A stretch of 21,147 bases of DNA from an uncultured Aquimonas sp. (GTDB taxonomy: Bacteria > Pseudomonadota > Gammaproteobacteria > Xanthomonadales > Xanthomonadaceae). A model generated the notes under the pieces. That model saw only the letters and a program-made list of their open reading frames with translations. It made no database searches and was not told the origin of the DNA. The stretch is from contig NZ_CALART010000047.1 of assembly GCF_937888285.1 (NCBI RefSeq), positions 1 to 21,147 of the forward strand, read 5' to 3'. Below, piece after piece: positions 1 to 8,539 of this stretch; position 1 is the first letter of the stretch, and each line of letters opens with the position of its first letter. Made by a program: the position numbers and the translations under genes.

Positions 1-218
1 GGACTTACACAAATCCGGGATGAGCGGGTCCAAGGGAACTGGGTGGCAAGACATCGGCGCGTGATCGCGCGACATGGCAGGAATGCCGTACCGTCCGCTG
101 CCAGCGCAGGTGGCGTATGAATGATGCGCAGTCGAGATGCGGACCCGGCTCGGGCGTGAGCGGCATCCACAAATCGCCGCTTCCGCTGCGCGAGAGTGCC
201 TGAACCGTCGAGGCCGAG
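1..218. other. Window start, no recognisable gene
   Basis: No convincing coding region is visible. One forward frame is open from position 1 to a TGA at 118-120, so the last 39 codons of an upstream gene are formally possible, but the translated residues match nothing I recognise. The first bases (GGACTTACACAAAT) faintly resemble the ends of some insertion sequences, but no partner end or transposase is present. The stretch runs to the 3' end of the minus-strand methyltransferase at 219. Confidence 0.4.
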
Positions 219-1175
219 TCAGGACTTGTGCAGCCTCAGCAGCCATCCCACGAGGTGGGTGCGGGCATGGTTGAGCGGCTCTGCTGCAGCGATCTCGAAT
301 CCCGCGCTTTCGGCTTCTGTGCGTATTCGTTCGAACCTGTTCGCATCCACTGCATGGCGGGTGAGGTCGTTGAGTCGGCGCCATGCGGATCTCAGGTCTT
401 CTTCGGCGCGGTCCACCTCAAGACCGATAAGGCTTGGCTGCGTACGTGTGCGCGCGGCCAGCAGGCTGCGGGTTGCATCCAGCGCAATCATGAGAATCCG
501 GCCGGATTCCGGCCGTCCAATCCGCAGCTGATCGAGCGCCTGCCGCAGCTGCCGGATCGCCGCAGTCAGCTCCTGCTGGGCGTGGCTCAGAAAGTCGGGG
601 GAGGGGGTCTCCGCAGTGACCAGACGGTGCAGCTTGCGATAGATGCGAGTTTGCTTGAAGACCAGGTCACACTCGGCCATCGAGCCCCGCGCAGATTCGA
701 TGAGAACGGACTGCGCATGATGCAGGATGAACTGTGCATGCCCTCGGGGCACCACAACTCGCGCGATCTCGCCCAGCGAGGCCGCCGTGTCGCCGTACTC
801 GAGTGCGTAGTGTCCGCTCACGCCCTCGAAGCATGCGTCAGCAAAGGGCAGCCTCTCATTGGGGACGCCCGCATGGAAGCGCACACCCTCGAACCTCTGT
901 GCGCCTCCGGGCACGAATGCGACGGGGTCGATCTGCGCGAGATCGGTCGCATCAATCCACCAGTCTGCAGCACGCTTCCGCGCTGCCTCGCGCGCCATCA
1001 GCGGCAGTACGCCGTTGCCGGTGCCGATATCGAGCAGGTGGGCACGCTGAGGCAGGAGATCGAAATACGCCTGCCAGGCCTCGTGCAGTTCAAGGTCATA
1101 CAGACCGTCTGGACCCACCGGGCCGGTGGCAATGGCGCCGCCGCGGTAGTAGGTCTCCCATTGGGTAAGGCTCAC
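219..1175 (-). CDS. Class I SAM-dependent methyltransferase
   Basis: Predicted soluble class I methyltransferase of 318 residues. Near residues 46-55 it has the glycine-rich motif I (LLDIGTGNG) that binds S-adenosylmethionine. An acidic segment follows (WWIDATDLAQID), then a motif resembling post-I/II, PFADACFEGVSGHYALEYGD, ahead of a PRGHAQFILHH strand typical of Methyltransf_11/25 folds. The C-terminal half is helical and rich in Arg, Gln and Leu (RQLRQALDQLRIGR), perhaps a coiled coil or substrate-recognition domain. The reading frame is open further upstream, but I chose the GTG at 1175: a CGGAG Shine-Dalgarno lies five bases ahead of it, and the upstream extension is low-complexity Pro/Arg-rich. 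It is divergent from the beta-hydroxylase gene at 1403 and shares a 227-bp intergenic region with it. The substrate is not deducible. Confidence 0.8.
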   Translation of the reverse strand: MSLTQWETYYRGGAIATGPVGPDGLYDLELHEAWQAYFDLLPQRAHLLDIGTGNGVLPLMAREAARKRAADWWIDATDLAQIDPVAFVPGGAQRFEGVRFHAGVPNERLPFADACFEGVSGHYALEYGDTAASLGEIARVVVPRGHAQFILHHAQSVLIESARGSMAECDLVFKQTRIYRKLHRLVTAETPSPDFLSHAQQELTAAIRQLRQALDQLRIGRPESGRILMIALDATRSLLAARTRTQPSLIGLEVDRAEEDLRSAWRRLNDLTRHAVDANRFERIRTEAESAGFEIAAAEPLNHARTHLVGWLLRLHKS

Positions 1176-1402
1176 GCAGACTCCGAAGGGTGTTGGGTGC
1201 GGCAGGCGCGCGGGCGGGCTTGGGGCCGTGGGCACCGGAGGCTGGCGGGCGACGCCACGCAAGCGCCGGGTGTCGATGTGTTCCCCACGCGCAGTGGCGC
1301 GTCCTCGGGTAGCCAAGTATATCGCTCATCGTCGGGAGGCAGCCGGGTCACAGTACAGCCGCTATTCTTGAAGTCACGATTTCAATCTCAGGCGGGCGGG
1401 AG

Positions 1403-2665
1403 ATGCAGAACACCATAGAAGCGCTGGCACAGGCCGCATTGCGAGCGGCCCAGCAAGGTCAGCTGGCCCAGGCCGGCAGGCTCTGGCGCGAAGTGAGGCA
1501 GCTGAAGCCCGACCATCCTGTTGCGCTTCATCATCTCGGTATGGAGGCGCTGCACCGCGGTGCGGCCGCCGAGGCCCTGGAGCTGCTCCAGCTGGCACAT
1601 CGTGCAGCCCCTGCCGAACCGATGATCCTCGTCAGTTTGGCGATGGCGCTACGCGATCGCGCGGATACCGAGGGCGAGGGCCGGGCTTTGACCCAAGCCT
1701 TGACTCTTGACCCGTACTGCCTGCCGGCGCTGCTCGCTCGCGCTGCTCTGGTTGAGCGTGAGGCGGGGGCTCGTGCGGCAGCTCCGCACTATCGCAACGC
1801 ACTCCGCGCGGCGCCCCCTGAGCGCGCATGGCCTCCGCAGCTGCGTACGACACTTGCGCATGCCCGGCAGTGCGTTGATCGGGTCAGCGAGGCGCTCAGC
1901 GAGTTTCTTGAGGCGAGGCTCGGGCGGGCACGCGACGGGCTCAGCCCCAATGAAGCGGAACGCTGGCGCGAGGCCGGCGCTCTACTGGCAGGGCGCTCCC
2001 AGCCCTATCCCGCGAAACCGAATCGGCTTCTGGTTCCGCGTCTTCCCGCAGTGCCTTTCTTCGATCGCTCACAGTTCGACTGGGTGGATGCCCTCGAGAG
2101 CCGCACCGCGGAAATCACCGAGGAACTGCGTGCCGTCCATGCGGAGGCGCAGGAGGATTTCCAACCCTATGTCGCCTACGAGCCCGGCACGCCCGTCAAC
2201 CAGTGGCAGGAGCTGAATCATTCGCGGCGATGGAGCAGCTATTTCCTCTGGCAACACGGCGCACCCGTCGAGGCTCACCAGCGCGCCTGTCCGCGCACTG
2301 CCGGGGCGCTCGCCGAAGTGGAGATGGCCGAGATCGGCGGCCTGTGTCCGAACGCCATGTTCTCCGCGCTCGCACCGCATACGCACATCCCTCCGCACCA
2401 CGGCGAGACCAATGCCCGGCTGGTGGTGCACCTGCCCCTGATCGTGCCGGACCACTGCCGTTACCGCGTGGGTTTCGAACACCGCCGCTGGCACGTGGGT
2501 GAAGTGCTGATCTTTGATGACAGCATCGAGCACGAAGCCCGCAACGACAGCGATGAGCTGCGTGTCGTGTTGATCTTCGATGTCTGGAATCCCCTGCTGT
2601 CCGCCGCAGAGCGCGAGATGGTGCGCGAAATCAGTGCGGCACTCCCGGAGTTCGAGCGCAGCTGA
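1403..2665 (+). CDS. TPR-containing aspartyl/asparaginyl beta-hydroxylase
   Basis: 420-residue protein with two parts. Residues about 1-150 form TPR-like helical repeats (AAQQGQLAQAGRLWREV, then alternating LGMEALHRG and LVSLAMALRDR helices), probably for protein binding. The C-terminal part, about 230-410, is an aspartyl/asparaginyl beta-hydroxylase domain (PF05118 type): HTHIPPHHGETNARL near 326-340, HLPLIVPDHCRYRVG, and FDDSIEHEARN near 371-381. In this Fe(II)/2-oxoglutarate family two histidines bind iron; here H332 or H333 and H377 are the candidates, and R387 is a candidate 2-oxoglutarate ligand. The expected reaction is hydroxylation of a protein or peptide side chain. The ATG is abutted directly by GGGAG, unusually tight spacing. 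The gene converges with the TonB-dependent receptor and is divergent from a methyltransferase, an arrangement suggestive of peptide or protein modification, which is inference. Confidence 0.88.
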   Translation: MQNTIEALAQAALRAAQQGQLAQAGRLWREVRQLKPDHPVALHHLGMEALHRGAAAEALELLQLAHRAAPAEPMILVSLAMALRDRADTEGEGRALTQALTLDPYCLPALLARAALVEREAGARAAAPHYRNALRAAPPERAWPPQLRTTLAHARQCVDRVSEALSEFLEARLGRARDGLSPNEAERWREAGALLAGRSQPYPAKPNRLLVPRLPAVPFFDRSQFDWVDALESRTAEITEELRAVHAEAQEDFQPYVAYEPGTPVNQWQELNHSRRWSSYFLWQHGAPVEAHQRACPRTAGALAEVEMAEIGGLCPNAMFSALAPHTHIPPHHGETNARLVVHLPLIVPDHCRYRVGFEHRRWHVGEVLIFDDSIEHEARNDSDELRVVLIFDVWNPLLSAAEREMVREISAALPEFERS

Positions 2666-2785
2666 CTAGGCGCGGATTGTCGATAAGGGCATATGGAGTA
2701 GACCGAGGGAGTCCCCTGATTCGCAGCGCTCCACTGGGCGCTGGGGCCCGGAGTTGACGAGAGCGAACTGGAGACGACCAAAAAA

Positions 2786-2810
2786 AGCGGCGGGCACAGG
2801 GCCCGCCGCT
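2786..2810 (-). terminator. Intrinsic terminator of the TonB-dependent receptor gene
   Basis: A perfect 10-bp stem (AGCGGCGGGC at 2786-2795 with GCCCGCCGCT at 2801-2810) closes a five-base loop. On the plus strand seven A residues (2780-2786) precede it, so the minus-strand transcript has a GC-rich hairpin followed by a U-run. It lies 28 bp past the receptor stop codon. It could also slow plus-strand transcription from the hydroxylase, but the U-run favours the minus strand. Confidence 0.85.
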
Positions 2811-2837
2811 TTCAGGTACACACTCAGCCGAAGCTGA

Positions 2838-5669
2838 TCAGAAACGAACGTTGACGCTGGTGAAGATGAAGCGACCCAGCTGGTCGTAACCGCCCGGTGC
2901 GTTGGCATTGAGCGCATTGTCGACGCCCACCAGCGGCGGCTCCTTGTCGGCAATGTTGTTGATGCCCAAGGTCAGGTCGATGTTGTCGGCCAGTGCAAGC
3001 GAGCCCGACAGATCGATATAGCTGTAGCCAGGGATTCCGCCCTTCGCCGCGACCAGCAGGTCATCTTCCAGCGGCTCGCCGTCGACTCCGATGTAGTCCA
3101 TCTCGCCGAAGTAGCGCCAGCGGAGGTTCAGCGACCAGCTGTCACGCGAATAGCGAACGTTGGCGATATGGCGCCAATCGTTGTTCTGACAGCTTTCGTT
3201 GATGAGGCCTGCGCAGTCGAACTCGGTGTTCGGCACGCCCGGCAGCGGCGAGCTCCTCTGCTCGAGAATCTTCGTGCCAACGAAGTTGGTGAAGAAGCGG
3301 CCACCCAGAGCTTCGAACGTGTAGTTCACGTTCAGGTCGATGCCGTTGGTGGCCAGCTCACCAAAGTTCTGCGTCGTGTTGCGCACGAAGTTGTCGTCGT
3401 CCAGCCAGATGTCGCCATCGGGGCCGCGCTGGATCAGGTTACACACGCCCGGCAGACCGGTATCCAGGCAGGTGCGCAGGATGGTCGCCGCGCCGATGCC
3501 CGTGATGGTGTCTTCGATCTCGATGTCGTAGTAGTCGAGTGCGAAGGACAGGTCCTCGGTGGGGGTGAAGACCACGCCCACCGTATACGTGTCAGCCTGC
3601 TCCGGCGTCAGGTTCGGATTACCGCCAATGAACTGGTTGTTCTGACCGGCAGGGTTGCTCGGAATTCTGCCGTACTGAGCTGCAGTGACACCGGTGCGCG
3701 CACACTCAGCGGCTGAACGGCTCGGGGTCGCGCCAGCACACGGGTCGGCGCCGGCGAACAACGCGGTGCGCTGCAACGAGAACAGGTCGTTGATACCGGG
3801 CGCGCGGATGGCGCGGTTGTAGCCTACGCGCGGACGGAACATGCCGATCTCGCTGATGAAGCCCAGCTTGTAGGTGTTGGCGCCGCCAGAGCGATCGTAG
3901 TCGGAGTAGCGGTAGCCGAGATCGAAGTCCAGCGACTTGAAGACGCCATCGCCCACGAACAGCGGAACCAGCGCTTCCATGAACACTTCGTTGACCTTGG
4001 TTTCGCCATTGATCGGCGGCGCCGAAGAGCCGGCACCGGCGAAGTTGCCGGCCGCGCTGTCGTTGTCCGACACGGAGGCGAAGGATTCGCGGCGATGCTC
4101 CACACCGAAGACGCCGAAGATCGTCGAGCCGCCGGCAGTCGGGAGACCGAAGCCAAAATCACCCGTTGCGAAGGCGTTGAAGACTTCCAGCTCGGTATCG
4201 GTCTTGTTGAAGCTCACACCGGCCAGGGCGTTCGCTGCCGCCGGAGTCACACCGCCGTCCCGCCAGACGTTCCAGAACTGGCATCCGGCGAAGGAGCCGG
4301 CCGGGCAGCCGAGCAGGCCGTTGGTGATGCGCGAGATCAGGAAGTCGTTGTAGCCCTGGGTGTCGTTGGACGTGCGCGCGAAGAGGTAAGACGCGTCATA
4401 GTTCCAAGTGGAACCGATGTTGCCCTTGGCGCCGACCACGAAGCGGTAGGACAGGTCGCTCGTCTCTTGGCGACGGGGGCCGCCCTCGACGTTACGGCGC
4501 AGCACATTGACCTGGAAGGGCTGGGTCGGATCCAGGCCGAGGTCGGAGCACAGGGTGCCGAAGATCGGGTTCGCGCAGCTCTGGCCACGCAAGGCCACGT
4601 TGAACGCGCCGGACTCGGCGATCTGCAAGCTGTCCTTGCGGTTCACCAGCATGGCTTCGAAGTACGGGGTGAAGAACTCGTTCACCTCGTAGCTGATCGC
4701 GGTGCCGGCGGTGTAGCGCTCGTCCGGGCGCTGGTAGTAGTTCGGCGGCGCGTAGTTATAGAGGTTGCGAACGCCGTTCGACCAGCGGCCGGCGCTGTTG
4801 AAGCTCGCAAAGCCGAGGTTGCGCACGCCGGGCTGAGCGACCAGGAAGTTACCGGTATCGCTGGTGGCGGAGCCACCGCAGGCGGTGCCCGCAGCGTTCA
4901 GGGCGCACGAGGCGTAATCGCGATCGGCGTGGAACAGCGGGTCGTTCTCGCGGTAGGTCACCCACGCCATGGCGTGGCCGGAGCCGTCGCCGATTCGACC
5001 GCCCCAGGCCAGATCAAGATTCTTGCTGGCGCCGTCGAGACCGGAGTTGCCGTCCTCGAACGCAAAGCCGCTGGTACGCTGCAGGCCCTGCATGTAGTCG
5101 TTGCGGTTGTCGTGCTGGTAGGCCGAATAGCCTGCATTGATGCTGAAACCTTCGAACTCGGTGTCGAGCATGAAGTTAACCACGCCGGCAACGGCGTCTG
5201 AGCCGTACACGGCCGAGGCGCCACCGGTGAGGATGTCGACGCGGTTGATCAGCGCAGCGGGAATGATGCTGATGTCACGCAGCTCACCGGTCGGGCCCGG
5301 CGGCAAACGGCGGCCATTGACCAGGGTCAGGGTGCGCTGGGCGCCCAAATTGCGCAGCGACACGGTCGCGTAACCCGTCGACGGGTTGTTGGTCTGCGAG
5401 TCGAAAGCCGGATTCAGCTGCGGATACTGGTTGACGAGGTCGTCAACGCGGGTCGCGCCGGAGAGCGCGAAATCTTCGCGCTGGATTTCAGTGACCGGGG
5501 CGGACGAGGTCACGGTCTGGCTCTGGATGCGCGAGCCGGTGACCACGATCTGGTCGAGGGAGGTGGGTGTTTCCTCTTCTTGCGCGTACGCCGGAGCGGC
5601 CACGAGGGCGGCGGTGCCGGCGACGAGGGCGAAGCGGATAGCGCCCGACAGCGGGTTGAACTTTGACAT
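2838..5669 (-). CDS. TonB-dependent outer membrane receptor
   Basis: 943-residue outer-membrane receptor. Residues 1-29 are a Sec signal peptide ending AYA, cleaved before QEEE. A TonB-box-like segment (DQIVVTG, about 39-45) follows. The plug domain runs from about 55 to 180 with typical motifs (SLRNLGAQRTLTLVNGRR, INRVDILTGGASAVYGSDAVAGVVNF). The rest is the 22-strand beta barrel with the ISEIGMFRPRVGYNRAIRAP and NPNLTPEQADTYTVG motifs, and it ends in a C-terminal Phe (SVNVRF), the usual signal for BAM insertion. All 12 cysteines fall into six close pairs, separated by 7-11 residues, that fit disulfide-tipped extracellular loops. A GGAG Shine-Dalgarno lies nine bases ahead of the ATG, and an intrinsic terminator follows. 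The ligand is unknown; this class in Xanthomonadales takes up peptides, saccharides or siderophores. Confidence 0.95.
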   Translation of the reverse strand: MSKFNPLSGAIRFALVAGTAALVAAPAYAQEEETPTSLDQIVVTGSRIQSQTVTSSAPVTEIQREDFALSGATRVDDLVNQYPQLNPAFDSQTNNPSTGYATVSLRNLGAQRTLTLVNGRRLPPGPTGELRDISIIPAALINRVDILTGGASAVYGSDAVAGVVNFMLDTEFEGFSINAGYSAYQHDNRNDYMQGLQRTSGFAFEDGNSGLDGASKNLDLAWGGRIGDGSGHAMAWVTYRENDPLFHADRDYASCALNAAGTACGGSATSDTGNFLVAQPGVRNLGFASFNSAGRWSNGVRNLYNYAPPNYYQRPDERYTAGTAISYEVNEFFTPYFEAMLVNRKDSLQIAESGAFNVALRGQSCANPIFGTLCSDLGLDPTQPFQVNVLRRNVEGGPRRQETSDLSYRFVVGAKGNIGSTWNYDASYLFARTSNDTQGYNDFLISRITNGLLGCPAGSFAGCQFWNVWRDGGVTPAAANALAGVSFNKTDTELEVFNAFATGDFGFGLPTAGGSTIFGVFGVEHRRESFASVSDNDSAAGNFAGAGSSAPPINGETKVNEVFMEALVPLFVGDGVFKSLDFDLGYRYSDYDRSGGANTYKLGFISEIGMFRPRVGYNRAIRAPGINDLFSLQRTALFAGADPCAGATPSRSAAECARTGVTAAQYGRIPSNPAGQNNQFIGGNPNLTPEQADTYTVGVVFTPTEDLSFALDYYDIEIEDTITGIGAATILRTCLDTGLPGVCNLIQRGPDGDIWLDDDNFVRNTTQNFGELATNGIDLNVNYTFEALGGRFFTNFVGTKILEQRSSPLPGVPNTEFDCAGLINESCQNNDWRHIANVRYSRDSWSLNLRWRYFGEMDYIGVDGEPLEDDLLVAAKGGIPGYSYIDLSGSLALADNIDLTLGINNIADKEPPLVGVDNALNANAPGGYDQLGRFIFTSVNVRF

Positions 5670-5951
5670 CGGCTATGTCTCCAAACAGTTGGCTGGGATC
5701 GGGGCGGCGCCCGAAGACCTCAACCGCCCCCGGAACTGGGACAGCGGTTCCTGGATGCTAACACAATGTTTACAAGGCTCCGCCAGCCTTGCGGCGCCTC
5801 GATACCGGTTCTTTTCGCGCGCGAGACCTTCCGCTTTGCGGAGCGCGGAGGCCTTGGGCGCACGCACTGCAAGGCGACGGAGTAGCATCGCGCTCCGAAT
5901 CCAGGTGCGGGTCTTGCAGCATGCGGGCGGCAGGCAACAGGGGGCGATGCG

Positions 5952-7199
5952 GTGGCGATTGAGGAGCGCAGCCTTCCGCTGGAGGCCCTGCAGCCCGGCA
6001 TGTTCGTGTGCCGTATCGAGCTTCCATGGAGTGAAACCCCGTTCGCCCTGCAGGGACTGCAGATCGCCTCGCGCGCTGACATCGAGGCGCTGAGGCCCTA
6101 CACGCGTACGGCCGTCGTCGATTTCCGCCGCAGCGTCCTGCCCGAGGGCCGCAGCCTGCTGCTCACCCTGGGCTACTGCGCGCCGGCGGGAGTTCGCCTG
6201 CCGGAGCTGCGCCCGTACCCCGAGGCGCTGCCGGTGGAGCAGGAGCTGCCGCGCGCGCGCTCGGCCCGGCGCACGGCGATGGGATTGGCGCGGCGCCTGC
6301 AGGACGACCTGCGCGCAGGTCGACCGCTGGAGCTGGAGCAGCTGGGCGAAGCCGTGCAGCCGGTGGTGGCCAGCGTGCTGCGCAGTCCCGACGCCTTCTT
6401 CTGGCTGGTCGCGCTGCGTCGTCGCGACCCCTATGCCTACGCGCACGCCTTGAACAGCGCGGCGCTGGCAACCGCACTGGGCCGGCAGATCGGCCTGCCG
6501 GCGGAACTGCTGGTCGAACTGGCCGGCGCTGCCCTGCTGATGGACATCGGCATGTCGCTGTTGCCGGATGGCCTGTGCAACCACGGCCTGCTGCTTTCAC
6601 CCGCGGAGCACCGGCAGGTGCAGCAGCACGTAGCCTTGGGACTCGACGCGCTGGCTTCGCGGCCCGGGGTCAGCGAGTCCCAGCTGGAGTGGATCGCCGC
6701 CCATCACGAGCGCCACGATGGCAGCGGCTATCCGCAGGGGCTGTCCGGCGCCGGCATTCCGCTGTTCGCACGCATGCTCGGGCTGGCCGATACCTACGAC
6801 GCCCTGTGCTCCGACCGCCCACACCAGAAGGGTTTGTCGCGCCACGACGCGACCCAGTGGCTGTACCGGGAGCGCGACCGCCTGTTCCAGGCCGAGCTGG
6901 TCGAGCAGTTCGGGCAGGCGCTTGGCGTCTATCCCACCGGCACCCTGATCGAGCTCTCAAGCGGCGAGGTGGCGGTGGTCAGCCAGCAGAACGCAGCGCG
7001 CCGGCTGTTCCCCAAGATCACCGTGCTCACGTATCCCGACAAGACGATCAACCCGGCCTTCCCGCAGGTCGATCTCTGGCTGGACGATGCCGTCGCCGGT
7101 GGGCGCCGCACCATCCTCCGCGCACTTCGGCCGGGTGCCCATGGCATCGATCTGGGCCAGCTGTTCCTGGTAGACGATGCCAGCGAGGCGGCTGAATGA
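5952..7199 (+). CDS. DUF3391 / HD-GYP domain protein with degenerate HD motif
   Basis: 415-residue cytoplasmic protein. The N-terminal ~125 residues match DUF3391 (PLEALQPGMFVCRIELPW), which commonly precedes HD-GYP domains. The HD-GYP domain spans about 165-330. It keeps an upstream His (YAYAHALN), QQHVALG, HHERHDGSGYPQGL (251-264, GYP at 259-261) and LADTYDALCSDRP. The hallmark HDIGK, however, reads MDIGM (M197, D198, M201), so the HD histidine, a metal ligand in active c-di-GMP phosphodiesterases, is missing, as is the following Lys. Hydrolysis may be lost or altered. The start is GTG, chosen because AGGGGG (5939-5944) sits seven bases upstream. The gene is followed closely by an EAL gene and is probably co-transcribed with it. 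It is divergent from the receptor gene. Confidence 0.9.
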   Translation: MAIEERSLPLEALQPGMFVCRIELPWSETPFALQGLQIASRADIEALRPYTRTAVVDFRRSVLPEGRSLLLTLGYCAPAGVRLPELRPYPEALPVEQELPRARSARRTAMGLARRLQDDLRAGRPLELEQLGEAVQPVVASVLRSPDAFFWLVALRRRDPYAYAHALNSAALATALGRQIGLPAELLVELAGAALLMDIGMSLLPDGLCNHGLLLSPAEHRQVQQHVALGLDALASRPGVSESQLEWIAAHHERHDGSGYPQGLSGAGIPLFARMLGLADTYDALCSDRPHQKGLSRHDATQWLYRERDRLFQAELVEQFGQALGVYPTGTLIELSSGEVAVVSQQNAARRLFPKITVLTYPDKTINPAFPQVDLWLDDAVAGGRRTILRALRPGAHGIDLGQLFLVDDASEAAE

Positions 7200-7221
7200 G
7201 CGCGTGCGTGAGGCATCCAGC

Positions 7222-8451
7222 ATGCCTGAGCTGAGCCCCGACTGGCCCGGCCTGCGCGCCTACATCGACGGCCAGCGCGCGGGTTCGGATCCCCTGCCGC
7301 TGGCGCTGCTGCACCTGCACCTGCGCAGACACCGCAGCCTGCGCGCCCGGCTCGGCGAGGATGTGCTGCGGGCGCTCAGCGAGCGCGTGCTGCAGCGGGT
7401 GTGGCGGGTGCTGCGGACGCAGGATCGGGTGCTCGTGCTGAGCGATTCGGACCTGCTGATCGCCCTGCCGGAGATGCTCAGCGCCGGCCACGCCCGCCTG
7501 GCCGCGCAGGCCCTGCAGCGTGCCCTTTTGGAACCCGTGCAGTTCGACGAACTGATCCTGCGCGTGCAGCCGGAGATCGGGCTGGCGCTGGCGCCCCTGC
7601 ACGGTGCCGACGCCTCGGCCCTGCAGCGCGCCGCGGCCGCCGCATCGGAAGCTGCGCGCACGGCCGCCGGCGGCATCGCCGAAGCCACCGGTGCGCCTGC
7701 ACCTCTCCTTTATGCGGACCTCGCCCGCGATCTGCGCGCCAATGCCCTGACCGTCGAGTTCCAGCCGATCGTGCGCCTGCGCGATGGGCGTCGGATCGGC
7801 TTCGAGGCGCTGGCGCGCTGGCGCCATCCGCGCTCCGGCGAGCGGGTGCCCCCCGCGCTGTTCGTTGTCCAGGCCGAAGAGGCCGGGCTGGTGCCCGAGC
7901 TCACGCGCTGGAGCCTGCAGGCGGCCCTGCGCGAGTTCAAACCCCTGCATGCCGCCGACCCCAGCCTGCACTGCGCGCTGAATCTCTCGGCCCGCGCCTT
8001 CGAGGACAGCGCCCTGGTCGAGCAGATCGAATCGGCGCTGGCGATCTGGGGCCTGCCGCCCGCCGCCTTGCTGCTGGAGATCACCGAGACCGCCCTGCTG
8101 GAGGAGCCCCAGCGCAATGCCCGCCAGCTCTCGCGCCTGCGCGCGCTCGGCGTCGGCGTCGCCCTGGACGATTTCGGCCAGGGCTATTCCTCGTTTGGCT
8201 ACCTGCAGTTCCTGGAGCTCAGCCTGCTCAAGATCGACCGGCGCTTTCTCGAGCGCCTGGAGGGGGCACGCGAGCGCGGCCTGGTGCAGTCGATGATCCA
8301 GCTCGCGCATCGCCTGCAGATGCAGGTGGTTGCCGAAGGCGTGGAGACGCCCGAGGTGGCAGGAGTCTTGGCGCAGCTCGGCTGCGATTTCGCCCAGGGC
8401 TGGCATTTCGGGCATCCGCAGCCGGCCGCGCACTGGCTGGCAGGAGGCTGA
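7222..8451 (+). CDS. EAL-domain c-di-GMP phosphodiesterase with vestigial GGDEF domain
   Basis: 409 residues if started at the ATG at 7222, which has GAGG about eight bases upstream; an in-frame ATG at 7177 would add 15 residues and overlap the HD-GYP gene. Residues about 5-160 look like a decayed GGDEF domain: the signature is replaced by SDSDL (near 74-78), although the C-terminal GLALAPLHGADASALQRA segment survives. The EAL domain fills residues about 170-405 and keeps the catalytic set: FEALARW (E195), NLSARAF, LEITETALLEEP, LDDFGQGYSSFGYL (D316, D317), LKIDRRF, VVAEGVET and FAQGWHFG. It is therefore expected to linearise c-di-GMP to pGpG. No membrane segment or sensor domain is visible. 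It probably forms a two-gene transcript with the HD-GYP gene. Confidence 0.9.
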   Translation: MPELSPDWPGLRAYIDGQRAGSDPLPLALLHLHLRRHRSLRARLGEDVLRALSERVLQRVWRVLRTQDRVLVLSDSDLLIALPEMLSAGHARLAAQALQRALLEPVQFDELILRVQPEIGLALAPLHGADASALQRAAAAASEAARTAAGGIAEATGAPAPLLYADLARDLRANALTVEFQPIVRLRDGRRIGFEALARWRHPRSGERVPPALFVVQAEEAGLVPELTRWSLQAALREFKPLHAADPSLHCALNLSARAFEDSALVEQIESALAIWGLPPAALLLEITETALLEEPQRNARQLSRLRALGVGVALDDFGQGYSSFGYLQFLELSLLKIDRRFLERLEGARERGLVQSMIQLAHRLQMQVVAEGVETPEVAGVLAQLGCDFAQGWHFGHPQPAAHWLAGG

Positions 8452-8473
8452 GGCGCACGGGCCGGATCCGCGT

Positions 8474-8503
8474 TTGCCCCCCTCGGAGGCGCTCGGCGAC
8501 AAT
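8474..8503 (+). promoter_or_regulatory. Candidate sigma-70 promoter for transketolase
   Basis: TTGCCC (8474-8479) and GACAAT (8498-8503) are separated by 18 bp, each matching the sigma-70 consensus at four of six positions. A start near 8510 would leave a ~30-base leader before the ATG at 8540. It lies in the short gap after the EAL gene, so transketolase may be expressed independently. Confidence 0.45.
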
Positions 8504-8539
8504 GCGCGGCTTACCGCCCCGTCGCCCTTGGAAACCCCG

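Noticed and set aside
1..30. Possible insertion-sequence end at the window start (GGACTTACACAAAT)
   Set aside because: The resemblance to terminal repeats is short, the opposite end is not in view, and no transposase is present.
228..1418. Long plus-strand open frame of 396 codons over the methyltransferase gene
   Set aside because: It is antisense to a protein with a clear SAM-binding motif, and its translation shows no recognisable domain. GC-rich DNA often leaves such frames open.
5670..5951. Promoter for the TonB receptor in the divergent gap
   Set aside because: A locally AT-rich pocket exists near 5758-5775 (minus-strand TTGTAAACATTGTGTTAGCA), but no hexamer pair with acceptable spacing could be set, so none is listed.
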